Shown: positions 1-8,250, counted from the stretch's first letter. The stretch is 64,000 bases of DNA from Pseudomonas batumici (GCF_000820515.1 NZ_JXDG01000022.1:1-64000), one strand, 5' to 3'. Numbers and translations: made by a program. The notes: a model not told the origin generated them from the sequence alone.

Positions 1-204
1 TCGACGGCGAGGTCATCGGCAGCCTGCCTCTACAGCTGCAGGCGCTGATTGACCAGGTTGCAGTGCGCCGGGCACGTGCTCATCAACGGCCAGGCCAACG
101 CATTTGTCCGCCTTGCGGATCGGCTTCGTATCCCGTTGGACCTGTCAGGTAGCGAGCAGGTTTTCGAGAGCAAAGCAGCCTGCATCGAGCCCCACACCAG
201 TTAA
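1..204 (+). CDS. Partial 3' end of an unidentified gene (possible frameshift)
   Basis: The window opens inside a plausible coding region. One frame reads DGEVIGSLPLQLQALIDQV until about position 65 and stops at 150-152. A second frame (stop TAA at 202-204) carries the sensible continuation INGQANAFVRLADRLRIPLD. Joining the two needs a one-base shift near 65-75, so this may be one gene with a frameshift or sequencing error. It lies just upstream of the small gene at 219 in the same direction. I do not recognise the family, and most of the gene lies outside the window. Confidence 0.3.
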
Positions 205-218
205 GGGAAACGACGACG

Positions 219-437
219 ATGCTTGAACGTGACGTTGAAGTGAAATTGCCGGTCATCGACGGCCCCTGCAAGGGGCAACGAATGGCTCGACCAGGGGAGC
301 AGTTCAGCTTTGAGGTGGCTAGCGTTCCAAGCAAAACGAAGGCTCAGGTCACCTACTGCTTACGTCGCCATCGGCTGCTTGGGTTGGTGTGGGCCACCCC
401 TACCAACAAAAGCGTTTCAACTCTGCAAGCGATGTAG
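219..437 (+). CDS. Small hypothetical ICE protein
   Basis: A 72-residue ORF beginning MLERDVEVKLPVIDGPCKGQ, preceded by a modest purine-rich stretch (gggaaacgacgacg). Its first 45 residues have the composition of a small beta-rich domain (GPCKGQRMARPGEQFSFEV). The tail, after about residue 60, looks less protein-like and may be out of frame. It follows the partial gene by 14 bp and precedes another small ORF, as in the small-gene accessory zones of Pseudomonas ICEs. No function is assigned. Confidence 0.4.
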   Translation: MLERDVEVKLPVIDGPCKGQRMARPGEQFSFEVASVPSKTKAQVTYCLRRHRLLGLVWATPTNKSVSTLQAM

Positions 438-523
438 GAAAGTCCCGGAGGGCAAGATATGACCGAACCATACAAAGCGACGATCACCATTGCAATCATT
501 TCCCCAACCCGTTCCCGCTGCGC

Positions 524-814
524 ATGCGCATTTTCATACGCGCAACGATCAAAGTCGCCGAAGGGAGAGCATTGAAGGGATACGTGATGAACGAGAACGC
601 TTTCTGCCTCACGATTTTCCATGAGGGTGAGAGCTTCATCTTCAGTCGACATCCCATGCTGGAGAACGAGCACCAAAAGCAAGAACGAAGCCTCCTGACG
701 GCACTCGGGTCAGGTGCCCGGGTCTTTTCCGTCTGGTACGACACCGAGTTTAGCGATGCCGACGGTGTAGCGATTGCTGGGACATTCATGTATGGAATGA
801 AAGGGGCCACATAG
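524..814 (+). CDS. Hypothetical protein
   Basis: A 96-residue protein starting MRIFIRATIKVAEGRALKGY and containing NAFCLTIFHEGESFIFSRH, a predicted alpha/beta domain. An overlapping frame at 459-575 has a better ribosome site (GGAGG, 7 bases before ATG) and begins MTEPYKATITIAIISPT. The true gene could start there and change frame near 520, so the start is uncertain. It is same-strand with its neighbours at 219 and 866. The family is not recognised. Confidence 0.5.
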   Translation: MRIFIRATIKVAEGRALKGYVMNENAFCLTIFHEGESFIFSRHPMLENEHQKQERSLLTALGSGARVFSVWYDTEFSDADGVAIAGTFMYGMKGAT

Positions 815-865
815 CCAGAGAGCAGTCGGTGAGATTCTGGTGTGGAGCAACGACAGGTGGAACGC

Positions 866-1315
866 ATGAAAATAGGAAAACCCAAGCGAATTCTCGACCC
901 TTATGAGTGGTTACCTGGCTATGGGGAGTCGCGGGTTTCGTTTCGATCTGCTGGGTCAGACGTCGTGCTGGAGATCGAGTATGACGGTGCTGATATCGGC
1001 ACTGATGGGCTGGAAGAAATACCTTCCTTAAAGCGAGAGCTCCGTTTCAAGGGCGCCCGAAGCTTTATGAAGACACCTTTTCCGGGGGAGGCAATGTTTG
1101 AGTTCTCCGGTAAATCGGATGCATGGAGCATGGGCGATTTGACGGAGTTTGAGGAGTCAGAATTCTTGGAGCGCACGACTGAGGCATGGCGATCGGTATC
1201 GAGCCATCAGCCACCGCTATTGAGGCATTTTTGTATTCTTTTTTTGTCGGAAAATTTAGCCTTCAATGTGTTGGCAGAAGACGTCATTTTGTCCGAGGCG
1301 CTTTCGGTCAGCTGA
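866..1315 (+). CDS. Hypothetical protein
   Basis: A 149-residue acidic protein. I chose the internal ATG at 866 (MKIGKPKRILDPYEWL) because an AGGTGG-like ribosome site lies just upstream; an in-frame start at 842 would add eight residues. The N-terminal half (DPYEWLPGYGESRVSFRSA) looks folded, with aromatic and glycine-rich turns. The C-terminus after about residue 115 becomes cysteine/phenylalanine-rich and less convincing. It is the last of the plus-strand small genes before the convergent gene at 1400. The function is unknown. Confidence 0.55.
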   Translation: MKIGKPKRILDPYEWLPGYGESRVSFRSAGSDVVLEIEYDGADIGTDGLEEIPSLKRELRFKGARSFMKTPFPGEAMFEFSGKSDAWSMGDLTEFEESEFLERTTEAWRSVSSHQPPLLRHFCILFLSENLAFNVLAEDVILSEALSVS

Positions 1316-1399
1316 GTGGATACCCAAAGAGCCACGAGTCAGCTCATAGGGTAGTCACCGATCAAATCCGGGCGAAAAGAGTCACAACGATGGCGCGGG

Positions 1400-1795
1400 T
1401 CAGCTCCGGTCATCTAGGTGCTCAAGCAGGATTCGCTCGATCATCGGCTTTGTGTATTTCTCAGCGGGGCAAACCTCTATCGGATCGCTAATCCGTTTGA
1501 ACTCACCGGCATCGAAAGCCAGGTAGATGGAAAGGGCGGGCTCCGGTGTTTCGCCATCGACGGCCAGTTGGGCGACAACGCCTTCCAGGCCATTCATAAC
1601 CTGGATACAGAAATTGAAGTCGAGGGTCATCGCATCAAAGCCTTTCGCCACCGTGAGTGTGAGCTCGTTAACAAGCTGACAAGGGTCAATCTTTAGCCGT
1701 GCACAAATGGGCGTTATGTCGTTGAGGCTCAGCCCGGTTTCAGTTGCGTCAAGCATTAAACGGTGAAGGTCCGTCTTGCGATCATTCGTGGTCAT
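1400..1795 (-). CDS. Hypothetical cytoplasmic protein
   Basis: A 131-residue protein with a clear GGAGG ribosome site before ATG at 1795. It has no signal peptide or membrane segment. The first third (LHRLMLDATETGLSLNDITP) is helical, and the C-terminal part (KYTKPMIERILLEHLDD) is a short charged helix. It is divergent from the lipoprotein gene at 1962 and convergent with 866-1315. I do not recognise the family; its position suits an ICE accessory gene. Confidence 0.65.
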   Translation of the reverse strand: MTTNDRKTDLHRLMLDATETGLSLNDITPICARLKIDPCQLVNELTLTVAKGFDAMTLDFNFCIQVMNGLEGVVAQLAVDGETPEPALSIYLAFDAGEFKRISDPIEVCPAEKYTKPMIERILLEHLDDRS

Positions 1796-1961
1796 TGCGA
1801 TCCTCCCTGCTTAGAGCTGGAGATTGAGACACCAGGAGGTGCGCGTCTCTCAGATTTTTGTGGGCGCTGTCGATAAGTGTCGATTGTGTTTAAGCCAGCC
1901 TGAGCAGTCCAGTTCCTGTTGCCAGTCCGTGATGTGTTTATTTTTTGATGGAGCAGTGCAT

Positions 1962-2438
1962 TTGAAAAAAGCCATGGTGGCCCTTTCCCTGTGTTTGACC
2001 TCCGGTTGTGTTGGGTTCTACCAGCAACCTCATGCAGAAGCTCCCCATGCGACGCTTGAAGCCATTCAAGGCGTTAATACGATGCTCGACGGCGGCGTCC
2101 AACAATATTGGGCGTACTACGATGTGGCGTGTACCGACACCTCTGAGACTGGTGTCCTTGGGGTTCGAAAAGGTGAGGCGACCGAGCAATTCTTGTTGAT
2201 CCCGGATCGACGCATTTTTGTGCAGATGATGAGTTCGGGAGGATCGAAGAAAGACGGCGTTGTATCCCTTCGCAACTGCATCAATGTCAGTAGCTTCGTC
2301 CCTGCTGCCGGGCAGACCTACCAGATAATCCAAACGGTGCCATCGCGTGGCTGCCTCATGGAAATCTTCGAGAAGAATACGGGGCTTCCACCGCCATCTT
2401 TCGTCAGAGAGGAGGTTAAGAAAGGTTGTGGTCGGTAG
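1962..2438 (+). CDS. Lipoprotein of unknown function
   Basis: I place the start at TTG 1962, eight bases after a GGAG ribosome site. That gives a short signal peptide (LKKAMVALSLCLTSGC) with a lipobox ending at cysteine 16. An ATG at 1932 is possible but would put a non-signal-like stretch in front. The mature part is about 140 residues with four further cysteines and motifs such as QQYWAYYDVACTDTSETG. It stands alone on the plus strand. Its stop codon touches the repeated leader element at 2438-2545. Outer- or inner-membrane anchoring is inferred only from the lipobox. Confidence 0.65.
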   Translation: MKKAMVALSLCLTSGCVGFYQQPHAEAPHATLEAIQGVNTMLDGGVQQYWAYYDVACTDTSETGVLGVRKGEATEQFLLIPDRRIFVQMMSSGGSKKDGVVSLRNCINVSSFVPAAGQTYQIIQTVPSRGCLMEIFEKNTGLPPPSFVREEVKKGCGR

Positions 2439-2545
2439 GGGGAGTGTTCCCCGCATGGGCTGCATAGGTGGTGAAACAGGACGTGGCCGGTACCGACGTC
2501 TTGTTACGAGTGGGCCACCGATGAAGGTCGGGTGGCTGAAGTTGG
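2438..2545. repeat. Direct repeat copy 1 (orphan leader sequence)
   Basis: About 105 bp with roughly 90% identity to 4204-4310. In copy 2 this block is the promoter/leader region of the minus-strand gene ending at 3518. Here no gene follows on the minus side: the homology stops at the end of the lipoprotein gene. It contains the GGGG..CCCC half of the hairpin leader (2438-2452) and an inverted repeat GCCACC/GGTGGC at 2514-2536. It is probably a recombination scar or a duplicated regulatory region. Confidence 0.75.
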
Positions 2546-2709
2546 TCTGCGGCGACGTCTCAGGCTGCATGGCACATCCGCTGACGCAACACGCCCAGTG
2601 CCACCACTAGCTCCTTGATGGCGCTGGTGGTGGAACTAAGAAGGGGAGAGAACTCGCTTTTCGTCTTACCAAAAATGGCAGGTTTGAGAAAATAACGCTT
2701 TTAACGAAG

Positions 2710-3012
2710 TCATTGGTACTCTTCAGGATCAAGTCGGTCTCGTATGTCCCAGTAATCGCGTAGCAAGCCGAACTCAGTGAGCAGAGGACTGGCATCGGGG
2801 TAAAAGTCGTTCTGGTGGTCCATTTCCGCTAGCTCAATGACGAGCTCATACACTGAATACCAAAGTTCCTCATCCAGAAAGTCATATGGGTCTGTATTGG
2901 GGGGATCCACGATGATGGGGAACTTTTGGTACAACCTTGTGTGAACGTTTGCTTGTGCGGCTAAAAGGCCGATTTTGATGAGCAACGGCAAGCGGTGCGG
3001 GTTACACAGCAT
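2710..3012 (-). CDS. Hypothetical ICE protein
   Basis: A 100-residue acidic protein beginning MLCNPHRLPLLIKIGLLAAQ, with an aromatic-rich middle (FLDEELWYSVYELVIELAEMD). A GGAGAG ribosome site lies six bases before the ATG. It is preceded on the minus strand by a GC-rich hairpin leader (3032-3067) like those before radC and the DUF3577 gene, which ties it to the same ICE gene set. There is no signal peptide. The function is unknown. Confidence 0.7.
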   Translation of the reverse strand: MLCNPHRLPLLIKIGLLAAQANVHTRLYQKFPIIVDPPNTDPYDFLDEELWYSVYELVIELAEMDHQNDFYPDASPLLTEFGLLRDYWDIRDRLDPEEYQ

Positions 3013-3031
3013 GGTGACTCTCCAATGAGGA

Positions 3032-3067
3032 GGGGCACCCAGTCCACGCTGGGGACGTTGTGCCCCC
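3032..3067 (-). ncRNA. Hairpin leader of gene 2710-3012 (radC-RNA-like)
   Basis: Read on the minus strand, an outer stem GGGGCAC/GTGCCCC encloses an inner GTCC/GGAC stem, all within the 5' leader. The architecture matches the leaders at 4181, 36968, 37701 and 38379, although the bases differ. The radC RNA motif is a known structured leader of ICE genes; assignment to it here is by resemblance only. Confidence 0.5.
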
Positions 3068-3115
3068 AGGGTGGGAAATGAGCGTGACCCCGCAGGGTCA
3101 GCTCATAGGTTTCAA

Positions 3116-3133
3116 AAAGCCTGATCAGGCTTT
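3116..3133 (-). terminator. Rho-independent terminator overlapping the stop of the small membrane-protein gene
   Basis: A palindrome, AAAGCCTGATCAGGCTTT, followed on the minus strand by TTT. It overlaps the stop codon of the small gene at 3125-3277. Confidence 0.55.
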
Positions 3134-3277
3134 AAAGGTTTCACGCTCACCTTTTTCTTCCTGCCATTGGATCAGAGCGGTGCTCAGCGCCATCACGCAG
3201 AGAAGAATCAGTACTACGTCACCGAGTAATATCCCTGCGACCAGCAAAAACAGGTTCAGTGCAAACAAGATTTTCAT
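3125..3277 (-). CDS. Small single-pass membrane protein (50 aa)
   Basis: A 50-residue ORF with a good ribosome site (AAAGGA, six bases before the ATG). It begins MKILFALNLFLLVAGILLGD and continues with a hydrophobic stretch to about residue 34, then a short charged tail (QEEKGERETFKA). It is probably one long or two short membrane helices with a cytoplasmic tail. It is independently framed by a terminator at its 3' end and by the terminator of the upstream gene. Proteins of this size occur among ICE accessory genes, but no specific function can be given. Confidence 0.6.
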   Translation of the reverse strand: MKILFALNLFLLVAGILLGDVVLILLCVMALSTALIQWQEEKGERETFKA

Positions 3278-3447
3278 ATTGAGTCCTTTCTTTAGCCATC
3301 AGTGTCACCCGACGGTGCCGTTCAGTTGCGGTCAGTCAGAACAGTGTTGAGGCGCCTGTGAGGGGGCCTGGGTCAATCAAACCGTTCGACGAGCGTTATC
3401 GTGAGCGTGCTGAACATCCGCAGTTCACAACGTGTGGCAAGGGGAAA

Positions 3448-3479
3448 CCGTCTGCTCACCCAGGAAGGTGAGCAGACGG
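3448..3479 (-). terminator. Terminator downstream of gene 3518-4156
   Basis: A perfect 13-bp inverted repeat (CCGTCTGCTCACC, loop of 6) located 39 bases after the stop of the minus-strand gene at 3518. On the minus strand it is followed by TTTCCCC. It may act in both directions. Confidence 0.7.
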
Positions 3480-3517
3480 TCGGTGAGCCTCAGTCAGGCT
3501 GGGGCAGGAGAAATGAG

Positions 3518-4156
3518 TCAGTACTCATAGGGCAGCAGCACGGTGGTGACGCGCCTGTCCGCCTCGGTGATGATCCAGAGTCTTGTCTGGTCTCCGGCGT
3601 CTATGTTGTAGGCCGAGAGCAACCGGGTGCCGTTCTGCAGCGCCTGGGCGTTGCTCAGCTTGTCGTCCTCGTCCAACTCGCCCCAATCACCGGCGAGGTG
3701 CCGTTTCAGGTATGGAAGTATGTCCAGCAGCCCTTGTTGCTCAAGCTGACTGACACCTCGAGTCATCACCATTTGGCCGGGCTCAAAGAGCAGGCTTTGA
3801 GTGTGCCGAGCCGATTGAGTGTTTTCGCTCCTGAGCATGATCCGCAGCAGGGTCGGTACGTCATGATCTCGCTCGACGATCAGGCGCAGGCCCAGCCAGT
3901 GAAACTCATCCTGCAGATGCTGAGGTGGCAAGCGATAGAGGCCGAAGTCGTAGGTGTAACTGCAAAGGACCGACACCTCGGGCCGTTGAAGAATGGCTCG
4001 ATAGCCGGCCCTGATGACTTCGGTCAGGCGTTGTTCAAACTCCATCCACTCAAAGGGATGTTCGGTGTATACGGCTTCCTGCCAGGTGCGTGCGCTGAGC
4101 ACGACCGGCAGTTTGATCAGTTGCTGTTGCAGCGGGGTGAGGGCATTCAGTTGCAT
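3518..4156 (-). CDS. Conserved plasmid/ICE protein of unknown function
   Basis: A 212-residue protein; the start is set at the ATG with GGAGAG seven bases upstream (MQLNALTPLQQQLIKLPVVL). The C-terminal signature (GDWGELDEDDKLSNAQALQNG, then LWIITEADRRVTTVLLP) is the family hallmark. It is seen in small plasmid- and ICE-encoded proteins that are often mislabelled as restriction-enzyme subunits. Here that region sits at about residues 155-210 of a longer protein. No signal peptide or membrane helix is visible. A hairpin leader and repeat copy 2 lie upstream and a strong terminator downstream, so it is a single-gene unit. The role is not known. Confidence 0.7.
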   Translation of the reverse strand: MQLNALTPLQQQLIKLPVVLSARTWQEAVYTEHPFEWMEFEQRLTEVIRAGYRAILQRPEVSVLCSYTYDFGLYRLPPQHLQDEFHWLGLRLIVERDHDVPTLLRIMLRSENTQSARHTQSLLFEPGQMVMTRGVSQLEQQGLLDILPYLKRHLAGDWGELDEDDKLSNAQALQNGTRLLSAYNIDAGDQTRLWIITEADRRVTTVLLPYEY

Positions 4157-4180
4157 GGGATCTCTCCAAAAAAGCCCAAC

Positions 4181-4219
4181 ACGGAGAGACACTGCACCCG
4201 TACGGGGGAGTGTTCCCCG
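4181..4219 (-). ncRNA. Hairpin leader of gene 3518-4156 (radC-RNA-like)
   Basis: On the minus strand: CGGGGAA, CACT, CCC, GTAC, GGG, TGCAGTG, then TCTCTCCG. The CACT/AGTG and CCC/GGG stems nest inside a GGGG..CTCC outer stem. It shares spacing and sequence with 36968-37006 and 38379-38417 and lies 25 bases before the ATG. Confidence 0.6.
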
Positions 4220-4310
4220 CATGGGCTGAATAGGTGATGAATCAGGGCGTGGCCGGTGCCGACGCCTTGTTACGAATGGGCCACCGGTGAAGGCCGGATG
4301 GCTGAAGGTT
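4204..4310. repeat. Direct repeat copy 2 (leader/promoter of gene 3518-4156)
   Basis: The partner of 2438-2545, with about ten mismatches in 105 bp. It holds an inverted repeat GCCACC..GATGGC at 4280-4302 with the same 11-base spacing as those at 2514, 4787 and 38522. It is upstream of the hairpin leader on the minus strand, so the promoter of the 3518 gene probably lies within it. Confidence 0.75.
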
Positions 4311-4341
4311 GATACCGTGGCTCAAACCAAGAAGACCTGGT

Positions 4342-4629
4342 CTATACGCCAATCATGCTTCGGATAAAGGGCGTCGCCACGCAGAGGAACGTCACACCGT
4401 TACCCCATTGCAGGATTCGGGTGGACGCCCGTTGGTCCTTGAGTTCAGCCCTCAGCTCAATGCCTAAGTTTGTGATGGCCTGTGTCAAATGAGTCTCGAC
4501 CTGCTTGAGGTCAGTTTTTGATGCCAGTTTTTCCACTTCGGCCTCCCAAGCGTGTACCACCGCTTTGGCTTTGTCGGGGTGAACGTTGGCGGTTGTCAAC
4601 GCGTCGTAGATCGTTATCGCAAGTGTCAT
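4342..4629 (-). CDS. Coiled-coil, membrane-anchored small protein (DUF1640-like)
   Basis: A 95-residue protein with GGAGACAAC before the ATG. Residues 1-30 form a helical head (MTLAITIYDALTTANVHPDK), and residues 30-70 a heptad-rich coiled coil. A C-terminal hydrophobic segment at about 75-95 (GVTFLCVATPFIRSMIGV) should be a tail anchor. This layout matches the DUF1640 / coiled-coil tail-anchor proteins common on phages and ICEs; the match is by architecture and not verified. It has its own long leader with an inverted repeat. Confidence 0.65.
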   Translation of the reverse strand: MTLAITIYDALTTANVHPDKAKAVVHAWEAEVEKLASKTDLKQVETHLTQAITNLGIELRAELKDQRASTRILQWGNGVTFLCVATPFIRSMIGV

Positions 4630-5202
4630 GTTGTCTCCTGTACGGAAAGCCGATCAGGAGACCCACCAGACGGTGGATTTCCGTCACGGTGGGGTTGAGG
4701 CATTCGGTCGACGAGGGTTTCGTCGATTGTTCGCGCTTCCGAATGCTGAGCGAACTACTGATGACCCATGAGCTTGAAAGCCCACCGTAGCCTTGAAGGT
4801 CCTGGCTACCTGGGAAGGTGCTGCCAACGACAGCGAACCAGCCCAGATAATCGATCCAAACCCACTGGATGGGATAGTCGGACGTTTCCTCGGATTGAGT
4901 GGTCTCCTGCCTAGTGTTTTGAGCTCCAGTGATCCTGGGCGCCGGGATACAGGGCTCCCTAGGGGACCACTGACCGAGAGGTATCCAGTTAGCCCCCTTT
5001 CATTCAGTGACAACTTTGGCCTTGGTGGTCAACGTGCGCTCGAACATGATGAAAGGCCCGGCGCGTCTGGGTGATGTCAATGCAGGGTAGGGGGCAGGGG
5101 GCGTGAAACTACCCTCGCGGATTTGCTCAGGCCCCTGCTCGAGAACGCTGACACTTAGGACAACGGTCCATCACGAAGGGCCTGCACAAGGAGAGTGTTT
5201 CC
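4630..5202. other. 573-bp intergenic regulatory stretch
   Basis: No convincing gene. On the minus side it holds the leader of gene 4342-4629: an ACGGAAA/TTTCCGT outer stem with a CCACC/GGTGG inner stem at about 4640-4684. An inverted repeat GTAGCC/GGCTAC lies at 4787-4809. The rest (4810-5180) carries short open frames without ribosome sites. Just before 5203 there is a strong ribosome site for the DUF1173 gene. Confidence 0.5.
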
Positions 5203-6456
5203 ATGCTCAATGAGCGCTTTACGGTCGTGATCGACGGCCAACCCTTCTCGAGGCTATTTCAAACGGACGATCAGTTCGCCAAGGGCTGGAAGTCTGTGCT
5301 GGAGAAGGCCTACGGCCGCACCCACGCCATGTGCCGTTGCCCGGGCAAGGGTGAGCGCAAGCTGGCCATCAAACGCCGGGAAACAACCGATGACTTCCAC
5401 CTGGCCCGGTTCGCCGGCACGGGCCCCGAGCACGCCAACGAATGCCGCTTCTACGCGCCAGCACCCGAGCGGTCAGGCATGCAGGGCTATGAGAGCGGCG
5501 TGGTCGAGGAGGGCGATGACGGCACCTTGCGTGTACGTCTGGCGAGGGGCCTGCTTGAGCAAGCGGCGAAGGGTGAGCGTGCCGATAAGGGCGTGGGCAT
5601 TCACAAACCTGCGGCGAGCCTCCGCAAACCGGCGATGACTCTGCTCGGGCTATTGCACTTGCTGTGGCAAGAGGCGCGGCTGAACGTCTGGTACCCGGCG
5701 ATGGAGGGTAAGAGAACCAGTGGGTTGGTCCATAGCGCTCTGCGTCAAACCGGGAGCCGGATCAAGGTCGGGCGCATGACGCTGAGCGACGTGTTATTGG
5801 TCAGTGCCACCCCTCGTTCCAAAGCTGAAGTCTCCAACGAAGGTGTGGTGCTGGACGCGATCCAACGTAACCGTCGAGTGATTGCGGTCTCGCCCTTGGC
5901 GCGCTTTGACAAGGGCAAGCACGACGGGGGAATCACCAAGCTGCCGCTGGCAGGTCCCTTTGGCATGCCCTACCTCAGTATGCCCACCGAGGTCTGGCAG
6001 GACACCGAGAGGCGATTCAAGCAGGAGTTCGCGGCCTGGAAGCGCGGAGAGCGGGTCATGGCAATAGCTCAGCTTAACGTGGAAACGGGTAACCCCGGTG
6101 CTCGTGCCCAGGTGCTCGACCTGGCTCTGATGCATGTCAGTGAGCGTTGGATACCGCTGGACTCCGATTATGAATCCACCCTGGAGGCCAAGCTATTCGC
6201 CGCCGGCCGCCGCTTCGAGAAACCCCTTCGCTACGACGCCGAGGAGTGCGAGTTTTTCCCGGACTTCTGGCTTTTGGACATGAAGCAGGATTTTCCTCTG
6301 GAGGTCTTCGGGATGAGCACGCCCGAGTACCTGGCGCAGAAAGCCCGGAAAACCCAGTGGTACGACCGTGTCTACGGAGTTGAGGGTTGGTGGAGCTGGA
6401 ACGTGGCAGAGGATCCGACGGGGCAACGTATGAATGAGTTGCCTTGCTTGGATTAG
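5203..6456 (+). CDS. DUF1173 family protein
   Basis: A 417-residue soluble protein beginning MLNERFTVVIDGQPFSRLF, with an ideal AAGGAGAG ribosome site. Family hallmarks include an early cysteine pair (AMCRCPGKGERKLAIKRR, about residue 46), then TGPEHANECRFY, and a C-terminal region with FFPDFWLLDMKQDFPLEVFG. The length is that of full members. DUF1173 proteins are almost exclusively found in ICEs and conjugative plasmids of gamma- and beta-proteobacteria; their biochemical role is unknown. The C-terminal DFWLLD..PLEVFG pattern hints at a nuclease-like fold, which I only infer. It is transcribed alone. Confidence 0.85.
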   Translation: MLNERFTVVIDGQPFSRLFQTDDQFAKGWKSVLEKAYGRTHAMCRCPGKGERKLAIKRRETTDDFHLARFAGTGPEHANECRFYAPAPERSGMQGYESGVVEEGDDGTLRVRLARGLLEQAAKGERADKGVGIHKPAASLRKPAMTLLGLLHLLWQEARLNVWYPAMEGKRTSGLVHSALRQTGSRIKVGRMTLSDVLLVSATPRSKAEVSNEGVVLDAIQRNRRVIAVSPLARFDKGKHDGGITKLPLAGPFGMPYLSMPTEVWQDTERRFKQEFAAWKRGERVMAIAQLNVETGNPGARAQVLDLALMHVSERWIPLDSDYESTLEAKLFAAGRRFEKPLRYDAEECEFFPDFWLLDMKQDFPLEVFGMSTPEYLAQKARKTQWYDRVYGVEGWWSWNVAEDPTGQRMNELPCLD

Positions 6457-6576
6457 CTCTGGCCGCCGATGAGGATTTGGGAGTTTTACTTGATAACCGA
6501 TGGTGATAGGTAGGCATCTTTGCGTTAGTATTAAACGGCCACTATTTGGGCCTTTCATCAGGATGTAATTTCAAAC

Positions 6577-8250
6577 ATGCGCGCGTCCCCTTTGTCTAAT
6601 GCCATGACCCTTTTCTATAGTGTGCAAGCGGCTTTGCGTACGGCTTCTGATGAGGTTTTATCGAGCTTACAGCGGTCCAAAGAACAACTGCAGCTCATGC
6701 CCAGAATGCAGAAAACTAGCGAAGAAAAAGAGCGAGCAAGCACTCTGCGTCCATTTGAAGTTGAGGTGCAAAACGCAGAACAAGCCCTGCAACGGATCAA
6801 GGATGATGGGAAGTGGGGGCAGCCTTTGGCATGGCGCAATGCGGCGAAAGTGGTTAAGACGGCTGAGAAAGCGCTAGAAAAACAGCAACTTCACGTCAGC
6901 TCTCCTGTTGCACTAGAAAACCGAATGCGGCGAGTGGAGGAACACAACAGCAAGGCCGATGATCGAGCGCTTAAAGTTGACAAACTGGAAAGGGATATTG
7001 CCGACGCCAGCACATGGATCGAAACTGGGCGAAGACTGCGGACGCAACTGGATGCTCTGGGCGATACGTTGCTACGTGATGGTTGGGTACATGGTGATAC
7101 GCTGACTGTGCTGGATAGTCTATTGCAACAACTCAAACGGCGGGATGTGAATACCGCTGAGCAGATCGCGAAAAATCTTATCTTTCAAAAAAAGCCTTCT
7201 CCTGACGTGATCACACAATGGGGCCAGGAGACTGGAGAGCTACTCAGTATTGCGCGCGCGGAGGGCAGCGTCGGATTCACGGCGCTGGCGTCGTTTACTC
7301 CCGTAGTAACCAGCGCTGTTGATCTGGCGCTCAGGAACTGCATGCCGCGTGTTCGGTCATCAGTGATGCAAGACCGGGAGCCGGCTGATCGTTGGTATCA
7401 CCTAGCGCATCAGATGACTACACCTGAACTTTTCATACATTCAGTGCAATGGGCGTTTTATTGGGCAGGCTTTCAACATGCCCAAGAGTTCTCCAAGGAC
7501 CTATCACAGGCAAGCGCTCACGAGGAACACTCGTCGGGGAGTTTTTTGAAGAGTTTTCGTTCGGAGTTTGAGCGATGGGCGGGGGCAAAAATCAACGCCA
7601 TGGGGTATCCAGGCGTGAAGTCATTTTTTGGCACCTTGGCGCTGGGTGGAACCACGGCAGAAGCTCACTTAGGGGCGGACTTCGGCATTATTGTGGACAT
7701 CGAGGTTGGTGGGCTAGTTGTGCGTAAGGTTGCCTTGTTGCAGGGCAAAGTTAGCAACAATGGGAGGGCCGACATCGGAAGTGAACCGAGTGGCCCAAAT
7801 AAGTTGACCCAACTGCAGAAGCTCAATGATCCACAGCAAGACTTCTATGTGTTTTACCACCGAGCTCAGCGACACGCGAGTTTCCCTTGGCCCACAGTCA
7901 CTCGGGCTAGTGCATTGGTTACACCTACTACTGATTTGCTGGCCAAGTCGATTTCTGTGTCAACGCGTGAGAGTGGGTGGGACTGGGCTTCTTTTGTTGC
8001 TTTTGGCTTGTGCAGTGCTACCAGCGGAATAGGGCGTTTGTTAGGGGAGCATGAAGATGCACTGGCCGTCTTAAGCAAGGGCGACCGCAATTTGTTGCCT
8101 AGTCGGTTGATCTTTGTGACGGCTGGTGGTGGGGATCGCAGTCTTGAGCTTCGGAATCGAGTGAAAAATCATTACTCCATGGAGGGCACAAGTTATCAGC
8201 GGTCGATGAAGGCTGGTGGTGGCTCTGACATGCAGATGCGTATGAGGTAG
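6577..8250 (+). CDS. Coiled-coil protein with PD-(D/E)XK-like nuclease domain
   Basis: A 557-residue protein with no close named relative that I recognise. Residues 1-150 are strongly charged and helical (coiled coil, for example EKERASTLRPFEVEVQNAEQ). The C-terminal half carries a nuclease-like core: E362, GAD at 366-368, IIVD ending at D374, then LLQGKV with Q389 and K391. The spacing D-x14-QxK matches Mrr-type PD-(D/E)XK enzymes, so it probably cleaves nucleic acid. Start choice is uncertain (6577, or 6604 MTLFYSV). The region has lower G+C than the surrounding ICE core, and two small immunity-like genes follow on the same strand. This suggests a defence or toxin cargo module. Confidence 0.65.
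   Translation: MRASPLSNAMTLFYSVQAALRTASDEVLSSLQRSKEQLQLMPRMQKTSEEKERASTLRPFEVEVQNAEQALQRIKDDGKWGQPLAWRNAAKVVKTAEKALEKQQLHVSSPVALENRMRRVEEHNSKADDRALKVDKLERDIADASTWIETGRRLRTQLDALGDTLLRDGWVHGDTLTVLDSLLQQLKRRDVNTAEQIAKNLIFQKKPSPDVITQWGQETGELLSIARAEGSVGFTALASFTPVVTSAVDLALRNCMPRVRSSVMQDREPADRWYHLAHQMTTPELFIHSVQWAFYWAGFQHAQEFSKDLSQASAHEEHSSGSFLKSFRSEFERWAGAKINAMGYPGVKSFFGTLALGGTTAEAHLGADFGIIVDIEVGGLVVRKVALLQGKVSNNGRADIGSEPSGPNKLTQLQKLNDPQQDFYVFYHRAQRHASFPWPTVTRASALVTPTTDLLAKSISVSTRESGWDWASFVAFGLCSATSGIGRLLGEHEDALAVLSKGDRNLLPSRLIFVTAGGGDRSLELRNRVKNHYSMEGTSYQRSMKAGGGSDMQMRMR

Noticed and set aside
3401..4237. 278-codon plus-strand frame
   Set aside because: Mirrors the minus-strand gene at 3518-4156, which has a better start, ribosome site, leader and terminator.
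4684..5074. Open frames on both strands in the gap before the DUF1173 gene
   Set aside because: No ribosome site, proline/arginine-rich composition, and overlap with inverted repeats suggest regulatory DNA.
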